Below the pieces are notes generated by a model. It was not told the DNA's origin. It made no database searches and was given only the letters and a program-made list of their open reading frames with translations. A stretch of DNA of 64,000 nucleotides from Cyanoderma ruficeps (lineage: Eukaryota; Chordata; Aves; Passeriformes; Timaliidae): the NCBI GenBank assembly GCA_008694505.1, contig VZDJ01007747.1, positions 14,598,059 through 14,662,058 on the forward strand, read 5' to 3'. This document shows, piece by piece, positions 38,901-49,912 of this stretch. Numbering within the stretch: the first letter of the stretch is position 1; each line of letters begins with the position of its first letter. Both the position numbers and the translations under genes were made by a program.

Positions 38901-41900
38901 GTCACAAAGTTCTTCCCTTCTGAAGTTTGCTTTCTTCTCTTCCTCCACTTGTTTTTTCTCCTAAACTCTTTTCTCTTGCTAGGTGTGCTGTGTTGCTTGC
39001 CTTCCCCAGTGGTGCCATAATGAGTGCTACTGAGTGCTTCTCTCTCCACTTTGTGTCTTGTGCTTGTTTTTTTATTCATTTTTTCTTCATACTGCAGCAT
39101 TTCTGCTCCCTTAACTTCCTTTCCTTCTGTCTTTTTATGGCATATCCTCACCCTCCTTTTTATTAAAGGAGCACACCCTATTGTTATACTCTTTTGGTCT
39201 TTGTGTTCCCTTTTTCACTTAGCTCTTTCAGCCCTTTGAGATAAAAGACTTTTTATACAAATTCCCCAAATTAGAGGTAGGTGCTCCTGCTCAAGATCAG
39301 GGTTTATGACAGTTCCTGCAAACAACTCTTTCCCTCCTTCCCTCAACTCCCAAGGATTTTCATTTTAAGTAATGGCACCAGTATTGTTATACAAACATCG
39401 ACCTCTGTGACTAACCAGGATGCTGCAGAACTCTTTATCTTGCTGATTTCCCTGACTCCTATTGCAAGAAACTTCTGTAATACAGAAGTACATAGAGTGC
39501 ATTAATTTGTTGTTTATTCTGTCTCTAATGTAGTTAAGATTTTTAGATAGACTATGTAAAGTAACTTTTATATTAACATTACATCCTGTTGTGATGGTAG
39601 ATATGAGTGTTCTGTTCCCCTGACTGATGCAGAAAAATGCAAAATAATTTTTACTTGTCATACTTATTACTCTCTTTTTGCATGTGTGTTTTTGTTAGGG
39701 TTATTTTGCTGGGATTTTTTTGTTTGTTTTTAATTTGATTCTAAAATATAGGATTAGTTAGTGATTTAAGGAGGCTTCTTTTAAATTTTAGTTTGTGAAC
39801 TGTCTGACAGGCCATCTGTTTCTCACTCTCCCTTAGGAAGGCTGATTTGGGATGCATTCTCTCTAGTTTCTATGCTGGAAGACAGACTTTTTATATTAAG
39901 AAGTGAGTTTCTGGATATGATGACCTGAAATGTCCATGTATTAAGAGTCATCAGTTTGACTAATGGCACACCATGGCCACAGATCATCCTAAGCACCTCT
40001 TCAAAGTGTCATTTTTCCAGCTCAGTTGATTTCTGACAGATCTCACTTTATCAGCCATTGAAGTGGAAATTTCATCACTCTTTTATGCTTTTTGAGTTTT
40101 TCTTAGTATTTGTTTGTAATAGGTTTTATGGGTGATTAGTTGTGCGAATTGTGAAGTTTTTTTTGTGGACAGATTTTCTTAATTTTTGCATGTTGTACCT
40201 ATGCTTTTTAATCTACTTGTTAACATGTATCAGTCGAATTTTGCTTTGTTGTTCTGCTATTAAGAGGCTGTTAAATACTATACCTAGTGCAATTTGTAAC
40301 TAATGCAATATTTACATTGGTTTAACCTGGTCAACAATTACAGGTGCAAAGGAAATTATTATTAAATTAAAATAATGGCACTTGCAGACATGTATCTATT
40401 GAACAGCACTACGTAGATGCTATTTTCAGCAGCTGTTGTCAATGCTGAGAATAGGCACTGTCTTAGCTCCCAGCCTGTAAAATCCTCTGCTCTTATTCTG
40501 GGGAGAAGTTCAAGCCTTCTTCTTCTACCAGAAATCTTAGGGTTCATGTACTGCTTGTGTTTATGTAGGATCATGAAAGCAGATTTAGTTCCCATCTAAG
40601 CAAGTGTTTAGGCTGTGCTTTCACTTGGGAGTCAGTGTGGAAGGATCAATTACTCTTCATTTGTAATAATGGTAATTTATAGCAAAAATAACAGTAATTC
40701 AATAATAATGTAGGTCTTTGCAGCTGGGAATACTGTGATTGTTTGGAATGCCTAAGTTTTTAGATTTAGATGTTGGGAGGGAGGTTTATGATGTGTAGTA
40801 TGTGAGTTCCTTCCCTATCTCAGTTTTGCTGGTGCTGGGGAGGGAAGAAGGGCTCTGCTCCAGCAGCATGCTGCTTTCCTTGCTGCTGCTTCTTCTTGAG
40901 ACTGAGAGGAGATCTCCTTTGTGCTTCCTTGTATTTCAAACTCTCTAACTGTTCCCCTGTAACAGAGAAATGCACAAATTTTATCTTTCCATTTTTGATT
41001 ATTTACTATTCCAGCTCTGTATATATTAATGACTCTCATTATTCTTAGAACTAATTCCAGTTTTGCTTTTTATGTTTGGAGATGTCTAAAATGGATATAG
41101 ATGTTGAAAGCGAATATAGTAGATCCATAAATCAACCCAAGCAGTGACATCATCTTCTTTATACAATTATCTTGTCATTTCGGCAACAAACATTTTATTT
41201 CTTACCTGTTTACTCTATCATGCTTCTGTAGATTTTTAGATATCAAAGGACATAAAATACTGAGGAATATTTATACTTCTTAGTCAGGTATTTGATGTTC
41301 ATTGAATCATGGTTAATGCTGGGAGAAGTTTCTCCAAGTAAGAGATGGGGGAGGAGCACTATATACCGAGCATGATTGCCATCCTGCTGCCAAACTGCAA
41401 CAGCCCTTTGAGGAACTCAGAGTTCAAGGTGTAGAATGAAATGCAATATTTTCCCATAACATTTAAATGCCTGCAGGCATGCTAAAGTTGTACCTGGGTG
41501 TTTTGGATAACACTGTAGCATAATCTTAATGCCTTTTTTACATCTTACCAATTAAAATATGTCTGTAGTACTTTTCTGTGTTGCAGTGTAGATCCTAAGT
41601 ATCAAGGCTTTTTTACTGAAAAAAGTAAAATAACTGTGATTTGTGGTTTTTTTTCTTTTTCACTGCATTGACTTTATTTCATGTTGCAGTAGATGACTAA
41701 GAGAAATTGATGAAAGGCTTTCCTGGTAAATTTTAAATGTAGTGTAAAACTTCTAACAGACATCAGTCAGCTTTGTCTGTGTCTGAGGCATCAGTGATTG
41801 CAGCTCCTGTGGTAGCTTTGACACTCGTGTGGGAACATGCCTTGTGCTCAGTTTTAATGTTTACACTTGGTGTCTCTATGACACTTAAAGGAAAAGAAGG

Positions 41901-44608
41901 AATTTTGATTATTTGTTTTAATTATCAATTGCACATAACTTATCAGACTTGGTAATTAAATATTGTGCTAAAGGTATTAATGATGGCAGAGGTCTACAAT
42001 GTAGTCAGACACGTAAGGGAATGAGCTCTTCAGTCCCAAAGACCTGATCACAACAAGAATTGCTTCTCCTTCTTTCCTTCTAAATTTAAGTTGAAAAAAA
42101 ATTAAGTATTAATTTTAAAATGGGCATCTCCTATTTATGGTTTCAAGCTGTTTTTAAAATTTGGAGTGAGACTGGGAAATAGATTCTGAGTCTGCAGTCA
42201 GCTAAGCCGTGTAGAGAAATGGGCTGAGCAGACTGTATGAGAGCTGACATGTCAGCCTGGTGATCAGTGAACACCCTCCTGTGTAATTCAGCCAGGAGCC
42301 CCTAACACTGGAGAGATCACTGAAGAGGTCATGGGAGATCCCAATGCTCAGTGACACAGATGAGCATCCTCAGTTTTTATACTTTCAAAAGTATTACACA
42401 GAAACTTGAAGTAGTGGCACGCACCAGTGAAGTATCTGTTTCTATTTTCTGCGGTCCGTGGAGGCTGGTTTACATTAGCATTGCAATATAACACATGCAG
42501 CAGTCTATAGCACGGCTGAACTGACATCCTTTTGTGCCCGTGTTAGTAGTTCAATCGCTTGGTAAATATTGCTCTATGAAAATTACTTCAGTTAGTTGGG
42601 GTGAAGCAACCTGATAGACCATAAATATTGACATATGGGCAAAACTTCCTTGAAGATGAAGGCAAGTGTTTTATAATACATCACAAAATAAATGTAACTC
42701 TCTTTTGTTTAAGATTTTAATCTGATTTTGTAAATTAGTTGCTGTGCATTTGGCTATCCCTGTCAAGGCCCTGAGATGCAGCTTTAATGTTATAGGAAAC
42801 AGAAGAGAAGAAAAAAAGGAAATATGATCAAATTTGTGCAGTAGTAGTTCATTTAAATCTGCGAAGATTTGAATGGGAAATCTTGTTAGTATTTTAATAG
42901 TGATGTTTCAAAGAAAGGGGGTGAGTAGATGCAGTAAATGACAGTTCGGGATTTTAATAAAATAATTTTCTCAGTAATTGAGAATACTCTTATTTGGGTG
43001 TGAGAAGTGTTTTCTAGGGAAAGAGAAGGGGTGATTCATAATGGGACAAATAAAGATCTAGTAAATCCATCTGCAAGTCTCCTTTTGTTTGACTTGTCAC
43101 TGCTGAGTTACCCTACTTAAAGATTAATTCTGATATCCGTTTCTGTGTTCTGCAAATATGTTTGTGTTCTCCCTTTTTGCTTGTTGTCTGATCACAATAA
43201 AGAACATTTATTTGTAGATAGATGTTTAAGACAAGATAGCTTTTATTCTGTCTTCTTTTAGATGTGTATTAATTCACTGATGAAATAAATTCAAAGGCAA
43301 GCCTGAGGATGTTAAGTGTTTCCTAAGACTTGCTGAGAGATACTACTAATTTTTAAAGTTAAAGGCTACTGAAAGTAAACAGGTATTTTGCATAACGCCA
43401 GATTCAAAGAGATCATGTTCTTAAAACCTCAGAGGTTTATTTTGTGTTTGTTTTGTTTTTTTCCAAAATGCCCACAAATAATCCAGTAGTCCTCATTATT
43501 CTGGCAGGATAATCACGGCTGAAGTGTCTCCATACAGCGTTGCTGTTAAACAGCTTGTATTTTATTTAACCTTTTCATTCTTTGCCTGGAGAGGCAATAG
43601 ATATCCCAGAGAAATGCTTTTTGACATTTTATTGAATTCATTGACTTCTGTGGGAAGCAGATCAGTACTTCTTCATGCTACAGCATAGATTAAATCTTCG
43701 AGTATTTTAGCTTGGTATAGTTATAGTAACAATGTATTGTGCAAATAAGAGTTTGGATTGTTGGTTTGGCTTTTGTTGTTCTTTTGGAGTTTTTTTGGGG
43801 GGGGTTGTTTGTTTTGTTTGTTTTTTACCATTATACATAATTTTAGAAACTTGGATAAAAATTAAAATTATTCTTCTTTGGTGGTGACTAGTCATGATGG
43901 TGAATAGTGTGTGTGAGTTTTCCCACGGTGCAGTTTAGAGACACTAGGAATTAGTGGCCTTTTAAAGTGTTGATGTGCATAGATGAAAGGGGAGATAGGC
44001 TTTACACTGCAAAGAAATTCCCATGTGTATTTGTTAATAATAATTTTTAAAATCACAATTTAGTTTAGTATTAATAAAACACAGAGTACAATATGTCTAG
44101 TAAACTGATTTTTCCTTGAAAGTACTTGCATTTATTTGTAAATCAAATGTTTTAAAATCTGAGTGTTTCATATTAAGCTGGAAAGGTGTGCCACCTGAGC
44201 ATGCAAACATCTAAGCAGTCATAAATGTAATAAACGGTTGTGTTAAAATTTTTTTTTTCTTTTTTGGGTCATGTAAAAATTTCAGCTAACCACTTAAAAT
44301 TTGAAAGTATAAAGTAGAAGATGTTTCCTTAAATGGAGAAGGCTTAGGAGCTTTTCTCTCAAGTCAAAACTGAGCTTTGCATAGGCCAAGAAATGCAAAA
44401 ACCTTTTTGGAAAATTGCAAAACAAAATGATAAAGGACTGTCTCTAGTTCACAAACTTGAATTATGGCTCTCTAGTAAATTAAATACTCTCTAAAAATAT
44501 TTTAAGGAGCGCCAACTAATTAGGTTGATATTAAGTGTTTAAATAAGTGAAGATTTATAAAGCAACTTTATTTTTGCTGAAAAGTGCAAATGGAGTTTGT
44601 TGTTGCTT

Positions 44609-44641
44609 TGTGATATGTGTTGCTGTGTGATATGTGTTTGC
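44609..44641. repeat. Tandem duplication, 17-bp period
   Basis: The unit TGTGATATGTGTTGC is repeated almost exactly 17 bp later, with one extra T in the second copy. It looks like a local slippage duplication. Confidence 0.85.
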
Positions 44642-44780
44642 TTTCTCAGCTGTTTAAAGATAAAAATTGTTCTTAACTTTATTTTAGCACTTCTCTTTAA
44701 AAAACAAAAGTAAAATTTCTAGGCTTTCTTTCTGTCAGAAATGTAGATATTATGGTTGAGGGTGCAGGACTCAAGAAATT

Positions 44781-44824
44781 AAACTGAGATGTTTTGTTTT
44801 GAAAACTGAGACGTCTTGTTTTGA
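44781..44824. repeat. Tandem duplication, 22-bp period
   Basis: Two adjacent 22-bp units begin AAACTGAGA and end TTGTTTTGA. They differ at two positions (T versus C, and T versus C three bases later). One difference creates an ACGTC core in the second unit. It is probably a recent local duplication. Confidence 0.9.
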
Positions 44825-45479
44825 AAATACATGAATGAAATATTAAAGCAAAATAAACAGTAATAGAAATATGATTCTTACTGTAATATTCCTTAAAAAC
44901 TTGAGGGGAAGAAAAGTTATTTCTGACTGTCATTTACAAATCAAATATTTTCTTGCCTTCTAGCACAGCTTACATAGAATATACTGGCTTGGATAAACCT
45001 TCCTGCGCATTGCATGTGTTGTTTTTGTAGCTTGCAGTGAAATTACATATATATGTTCTCTGATGAGAATAATTCTCTTAGAATAGAAATTACAATAAAA
45101 AATATAGAAGTCTAAAAGTATACAAAAAAAGTATAAAACTCCAAACATTAAAACCACAAGTTTCCAACAAGCAGAAGAAAGCCAGGTTTGCCATTAAAGT
45201 ATGCAGGCTTCTCAGAAAAAGAAAAAAACAGTTTACCTACAGATAGACCTTAGACAACTAACATATTCCTAAAGCTGAAAAAGTACTATTTTCTAACCAG
45301 TTCTCTGCCCCAGTCGCTCTCTGCTTTTGACCTTTTAATCTGTTGTATAAAAATGAGTAGTATTTTGTTGATATTTTTCACAAGAATTTTTTTGCTAATG
45401 TTTTAGATCAGGATAGCTCGTGCATGGAGCTCTGGCAAGTCTTACAGAAGTGCTTCTCACCCATTGCTGAGCAGGTCTT

Positions 45480-45576
45480 CCTTTCTTTCTTTCTGTTCCA
45501 GACAGTTAGGGATCAATTACAGCAATTTAGAGATCATTGTAACACATCAGTGGTTGTCTTTCTAATTTTATTATAG
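45480..45576 (+). promoter_or_regulatory. TENM3: Two candidate tandem 3' splice acceptors before the TENM3 first coding exon
   Basis: The upstream acceptor is a long pyrimidine tract (TTCC then repeated TTTC) ending in TTCCAG with AG at 45500-45501. The downstream one has a TTGTCTTTCTAATTTTATTATAG tract, branch-point-like CTAAT included, with AG at 45575-45576. Either could start the exon, giving 146 or 71 nt of 5' UTR before the ATG. The upstream tract is the stronger by eye. The intervening 75 nt contain no ATG, so acceptor choice would not add uORFs. Which is used cannot be decided here. Confidence 0.6.
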
Positions 45577-45580
45577 GTGA

Positions 45581-45667
45581 ATGTAAGCTGAATGTAGAGA
45601 AGACTTCCAAATAAGCTGGACTGATGTGCGCAGAGAAGGAATGAAGTATGGATGTGAAGGAACGTAG
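45581..45667 (+). promoter_or_regulatory. TENM3: Upstream AUG cluster in the TENM3 leader
   Basis: Four ATGs precede the main start within 71 nt. The first two are start-stop elements: ATG-TAA at 45581-45586 and ATG-TAG at 45592-45597. The third opens a six-codon uORF at 45624-45644. The fourth (45641) opens an eight-codon uORF that runs across the main ATG in another frame and stops at 45667, with G at -3. The main ATG (45648) has A at -3 and G at +4, a strong context. Known biology: start-stop elements and overlapping uORFs usually reduce or condition main-ORF translation. That they do so here is inference. Confidence 0.75.
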
Positions 45668-45879
45668 GCCTTATTGCTCCCTGACAAAGAGCAGACGGGA
45701 CAAGGAACGTCGCTATACAAATTCTTCTGCAGAAAATGAGGAGTGCAGAGTGCCTACTCAGAAGTCTTACAGCTCCAGTGAAACCTTGAAAGCTTTTGAT
45801 CATGATTCCTCTAGGTTGCTGTATGGAAACCGGGTAAAAGATTTGGTCCACAGAGAAGCAGATGAGTATTCCAGACAAG
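45648..45879 (+). CDS. TENM3: Teneurin-3, first coding exon (residues 1-77 and first base of codon 78)
   Basis: This exon encodes the very N-terminus of teneurin-3, a type II transmembrane synaptic adhesion and axon-guidance receptor that binds latrophilins and itself. The peptide starts [17 protein letters not shown], has a basic cluster RRDKERR (residues 16-22), and continues through a [19 protein letters not shown] block (35-53) and a [15 protein letters not shown] block (59-73). Wording around residues 6-17 fits teneurin-3 better than teneurin-2 as I remember them. The start is the ATG with strong context. The exon ends AAG followed by GTAGGC (GT at 45880), splitting Gly78 after its first base. 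This is the cytoplasmic region; the basic cluster may aid nuclear or cytoskeletal interactions, which is inference. The upstream UTR part begins at 45502 or 45577. A 125-codon antisense frame over this exon is a shadow. Confidence 0.95.
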
Positions 45880-46599
45880 GTAGGCAAGATGTTTGAATTC
45901 AGAGTGTACAATTCATTAGTTCCAAGGCATTCTTGCTGCAGGAAGAGTATGTTATTTTGCCAATTCCATCAGTTTTGGTAATACTATACACACACAGTCC
46001 ACTTCCCTTGTATCTCAGTAAGTGTTTTACAAAGGTGGGGAAGCATTGGTACCATGTTTGCCATAAATAATATATGATGCACAGGAAGTAAATGGCCTGT
46101 GTTGGGCAGTGGGTCAGTGGCAATATTGCCTAAGTGTGAAGCATTCAGGCCTTACAATTTAAAAATAGACCCCCAGTTATTTGGCTCATTAATAGGATGC
46201 CCAAAATATGCCATTCCAGTATATCTAAAAATGTAGATAGTTTAAAAATCAATAAAAAATAGATAAATGCAAGTATTCCGAAAAGGCCAAGCCCTATGAA
46301 TAGATTTGTGGAAACATAATATGTCTGGATGAGCATACAAATAATTCATTAGCTTAGTGCTTTTATATTTTAGTTTACAAGGGCAGTAACAGAGCACTGT
46401 TCAGTGAGTAAGGTAAATTAGTTCACAATCTGTGCATTTGGGTGTGTTGGATCATTTTTTTAGTGATTATCTGATACATAACCAGATGGTAATAGGTTGC
46501 TGAAGCTTACTGTTGAGTGTTTGAGTTCAAGACTGGAGTGACATGAGAAGTCTAAATATCCATCAAGATGCTCAAAGCTTGACTGAATATGGTTCTCTT

Positions 46600-46692
46600 G
46601 CACCTTACTGTAGTTGACTGTGTTTGAGCACAGGGTTTGGAATGGATGATCTCAAGAGGTCCCTTTAGATCTCAGAGGTTCTGAGTGATGGA
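46600..46692 (+). mobile_element. Short CR1 3' tail fragment, sense
   Basis: The blocks 'gagcacagggtttggaatgg', 'atgatctcaagaggtccctt' and 'agatctcagaggttctgagtg' follow the last part of the CR1 3' UTR in order. The terminal ATTCTRTGA octamers are degraded. It is a small old fragment with approximate ends. Confidence 0.6.
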
Positions 46693-47990
46693 ACTTTGCT
46701 CCAATTAGGATTCAGCACTTATGCATCACTTTTGGGTTCAAAACTATAGTGTCTGGAATTGATACTTCTACATTTCCACAACTAAGCTACTTAATGTAAA
46801 GAGAAAAAACAAAATGTCTATAGAGTACTGCAGCCCAGCTCTCTAAAAGGATAAATCCAGGCCAAGAGCTGTGTGAACCTATGACTCAGTTTTCTGTTTA
46901 TCTCCCATTTTATGCGGAAACAAAAGTAGATTTAGAAATCTTATTCCTGGTGAGACAGTACTTAGTTTAATTTTAGAATATCTAAATCATTTTCTCCATT
47001 GATGTTTTTTGTCTGTTCCATTTAGAATAACTTTACATTAAAATTAGAGCTGGGCAGATGGTGTTGACTTCTTTGCCTACTAATGTTTGCAAGGGAAATA
47101 AAAATATTTCTCTTATGCACATGTAACTGAGGCTTGCTGCTATTCTACTCTACTTTCTACTGTTTATTTTTGGTTTCTGTGGTGTGTTGAAACTTCAGGT
47201 TATGACTGTTTTCTAGTTTTTAAGTCAGTAGCTACCTTGACATCATTACTTTAATGAGATAACATTACGAGGAAGTTTTCTAAGACCTGTACTGTAAGCA
47301 CTGTCTTAGTGCTAGGGATGAAATTATGTCAGAACAGGCATCATTTAATTCATGAACTCATAAACTATTGCCTAGCTAGAATATTATTCCTTTTTAAATA
47401 GCAATAACAAACTGGAAGAAGTTACGTGGTCTGGCATGTCGCATGTGATGGTGTACTGGGGCTTCATTTTTATTCTTTTTCACTTTCTTCAGAAAAGCAC
47501 ACAGTATTTAGCTAATGCATATTGCCCAATATGCAATAAATTGCATGTCTACAGGCCTGAAATGGCTGTCTAGGATGGATAATACCCTCTTCACCTTTCA
47601 GTGGTCTCCGTACTGTCTTCTGTGCCATTTAATTTCCCTCATTATCCTTTCAATTCTTTTTGTATGGCTTATTGGCTTCTGTACTGCAGACTGCTTTGGC
47701 CCCTTTGGGGACTACCTGCAGGTTTGATAGGGTCAGGTAATAAAGGGCTTGTTTTAGGTAGTATATTCCTTTGATTCATCCTTGAGAATTTACAGCTTCT
47801 GGCATTGGAAGTATTTTGTGGAAAAGGTCCTCAAGGTCATTTCAAAGGTTTTTAAATAATATATAAAAGATGCTTCCCTGTGGGTTATTATTTCCCCTCT
47901 CCCTAGAAATAAGAGATATGTGGCTTTGTTGACAGTGTAATTGACAGCCTCCTAATTCAACAAGAAATTATTCTGTAAATAAAAAAGGCA

Positions 47991-48025
47991 ACCTTTAATA
48001 AATACCTTTAATAAATACCTTTAAT
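47991..48025. repeat. Tandem repeat, 13-bp unit, 2.7 copies
   Basis: The unit ACCTTTAATAAAT occurs twice exactly and a third time partially (ACCTTTAAT). It lies just downstream of the proximal end of the antisense CR1 region. A local slippage array. Confidence 0.95.
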
Positions 48026-48162
48026 TTGGAATGAATTAAAAAAATTAATCATGACCTGTGTTTCACTTTCTGCCCTGTGTAAAACAATATGAAATTTCCA
48101 TTGTCAGCTGGAAAGTTACTGGGGCAGTTATGCAAGATTCTCAAGTCTCTCAGATGTGGAAG

Positions 48163-48800
48163 AATTAAAATCATAAAATCATAGGCTCTTCTGAGGTGGA
48201 AGAGACCCATCAGGATCACTGAGTTCAACTCCTGGCCTTGTGGAAGAGACCCCAAGAGTCACACTGTGTGCTTGAGTCTTGTCCAAACGCCTCTTGAGCT
48301 CTGTCAGGCTTGGTGCTGTGACCACTTCCCTGGGGAGCCTGTTCCAGTATCTAACTACTCTCTGGTGAAGAACCTTTTCCTAATACCGAGCTTAAACCAC
48401 TCCTGACACAGCTTCCGGCCATTCCCTCTGGTCCTGTCACTGGTCACCACAGAGAAGAGATCAGTGCCTGCCCCTCCTCATCCCCTCACAAGGAAACTGT
48501 AGAGTGCTCTGAGGTCTCCTCTCAGTCTCCTCCAGGCTGAACAGACCAAGTGACCGCAGCTGCTCCTCATACAGCTTCCCCTCAAGGCCCTCCAACATCC
48601 TCGCTGCCCTCCTCTGGATGCTTTCCAACAGTTTAATGTCTTTCTTACACTGTGGCTCCCAAAACTGCCCCCAGCACTCGAGGTGAGGCTGCCCCAGTGC
48701 AGAGCAGAGTGGGACAATCCCCTTCCTTGCCCAGCTGGTGCTGCTGTGCCTGATGAAGGACATGGTTGGCCCTTCTGGCTGCCAGGGCACTGCTGACTCA
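48163..48800 (-). mobile_element. 5'-truncated CR1 LINE, antisense, with decayed ORF2 end
   Basis: The element reads on the minus strand. Its 3' end is marked by ATCATAAAATCATAGG-type octamer repeats at 48170-48186. The body follows the CR1 3' UTR and then the C-terminal part of the reverse transcriptase ORF2. A minus-strand frame (48461-48790) shows LESIQRRAARMLEGLEGK and then LRSLGLFSLEE. The next conserved piece, RRLRGDLRALYSFLVRG, is found in a different minus frame, so there is a frameshift between them. About 640 bp remain of an element of several kilobases. It cannot encode an active enzyme. It sits antisense within the TENM3 intron. Confidence 0.93.
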
Positions 48801-49729
48801 CATTTAAAATGCCAGTATTTTTTATGCCTGATATTTTAGGGTGAGTCCCTGGAAAGTTTTCTGCTAGTGATTCAGAACTTTCCTGTCTCTTCTTCCTGAG
48901 TTGTTTCAGTACACATTTTTGTGCTTCCTCTTTCCCAAAATCCAGTGGTAGGAAATCAGAAAGGGATACTGCTGTTGGAGATAGGTGTGCTTTTTTTAAG
49001 TGGTAGCTTTATTCCGTGAGGTCTTTTCTTGTGGAGAGGAGATTCTCCAATTGTCTGTTCCAGTCTAATGATAGTTTTCCTCATGAGTTGAATTTTTGTT
49101 GCTTTAGATTAATCACAAAAATAGAAATATGAGCCGAAAAATATATATTTGTCATTATAATTCTCAAAACAGCATTTAAAACGTATTGTAAAGTCAAATT
49201 GTAAAATTTGAAAATGAAATTATTATATAACTGGGGACTGTCTTGTTACTTTTGAAACCTAACTGACAGGACTAGAAGAGCAAGTATGCTGTTTTAGGAA
49301 ATTGGAACTACATCTAGGAAACATGCTTTCAGTCAACATCCATGAGAGATAAGACCTACTGCAGTCTCCTCTTTTTCTCAAGTCCTTTCACCTGATGCGA
49401 AACTGGTTTTGTTTTAAAAATTTTAGGTGAGGATTATTCAGCCTACTATTTTTAGAACTTTTAAATTAGTTATTACTTTTTCCTTTGTTTATAAACCTCA
49501 CAGGAGAGCCATGTAAGTGAAGGCTGTGAGCCATTTTTGTTAAAAGTAGTTTCAAGACACTCAACTTTGTATTAATCTTTGAGAAGATATCTGATCTAAT
49601 GGCTGAAGATCCATGAACGACTGTTTACTTCAAAGGTGTGATGATATGATAGTCTCCTGTTAATGTGTTAGGGAAGAAGATGACACCTGTTTTCATATAC
49701 TTTGAAGTATCCAGCTATATAGAGCAGCC

Positions 49730-49775
49730 TGATTTAAATGTGCTTCTCTACTTGATTTAAATGTACTTCTCTAAT
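49730..49775. repeat. Tandem duplication, 23-bp period
   Basis: Two adjacent units begin TGATTTAAATGTGCTTCTCT and TGATTTAAATGTACTTCTCT, differing by G/A and by the last bases. Confidence 0.9.
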
Positions 49776-49789
49776 TGAATTCAGCAACC

Positions 49790-49862
49790 TAAGTGCTTGT
49801 AGTTAGAAGGAGCCATTGGTGAGGGGTTGAAGGTCCCTTCCAAGCCAAACTGTTCTGTGACT
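49790..49862 (+). mobile_element. Short CR1 tail fragment, sense
   Basis: The string 'gaaggtcccttccaagccaa' followed by 'actgttctgtgactgg' matches the last tens of bases of a CR1 3' tail, which normally reads close to 'ggtcccttccaacccaaacc' then 'attctatgattct'. Little else remains and the left end is uncertain. Confidence 0.55.
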
Positions 49863-49866
49863 GGTT

Positions 49867-49912
49867 TTTTGATTGTGTATTATGCATTATTTTGATTGTG
49901 TATTGTGCTATG
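49867..49912. repeat. Tandem duplication, 23-bp period (second)
   Basis: Two adjacent units share TTTTGATTGTGTATTRTGC. The period, 23 bp, equals that of the duplication at 49730, although the sequences are unrelated. The CR1 tail fragment lies between the two. Confidence 0.85.

Larger units (their letters stand above)
29173..44608. other. Non-coding stretch upstream of TENM3 first coding exon
   Basis: No coding exon or RNA gene was recognised. Contents include an AAT microsatellite at 30228, GC-richer patches at about 32.5-32.9 kb and 33.2-33.35 kb, and a G8 run at 43797-43804 inside GTTT-rich low-complexity sequence. The 124-codon minus-strand frame at 29789-30163 has no domain I recognise. 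Confidence 0.55.

Noticed and set aside
45534..45911. 125-codon minus-strand frame over the TENM3 start exon
   Set aside because: It is the antisense shadow of a conserved coding exon and has no recognisable protein features of its own.
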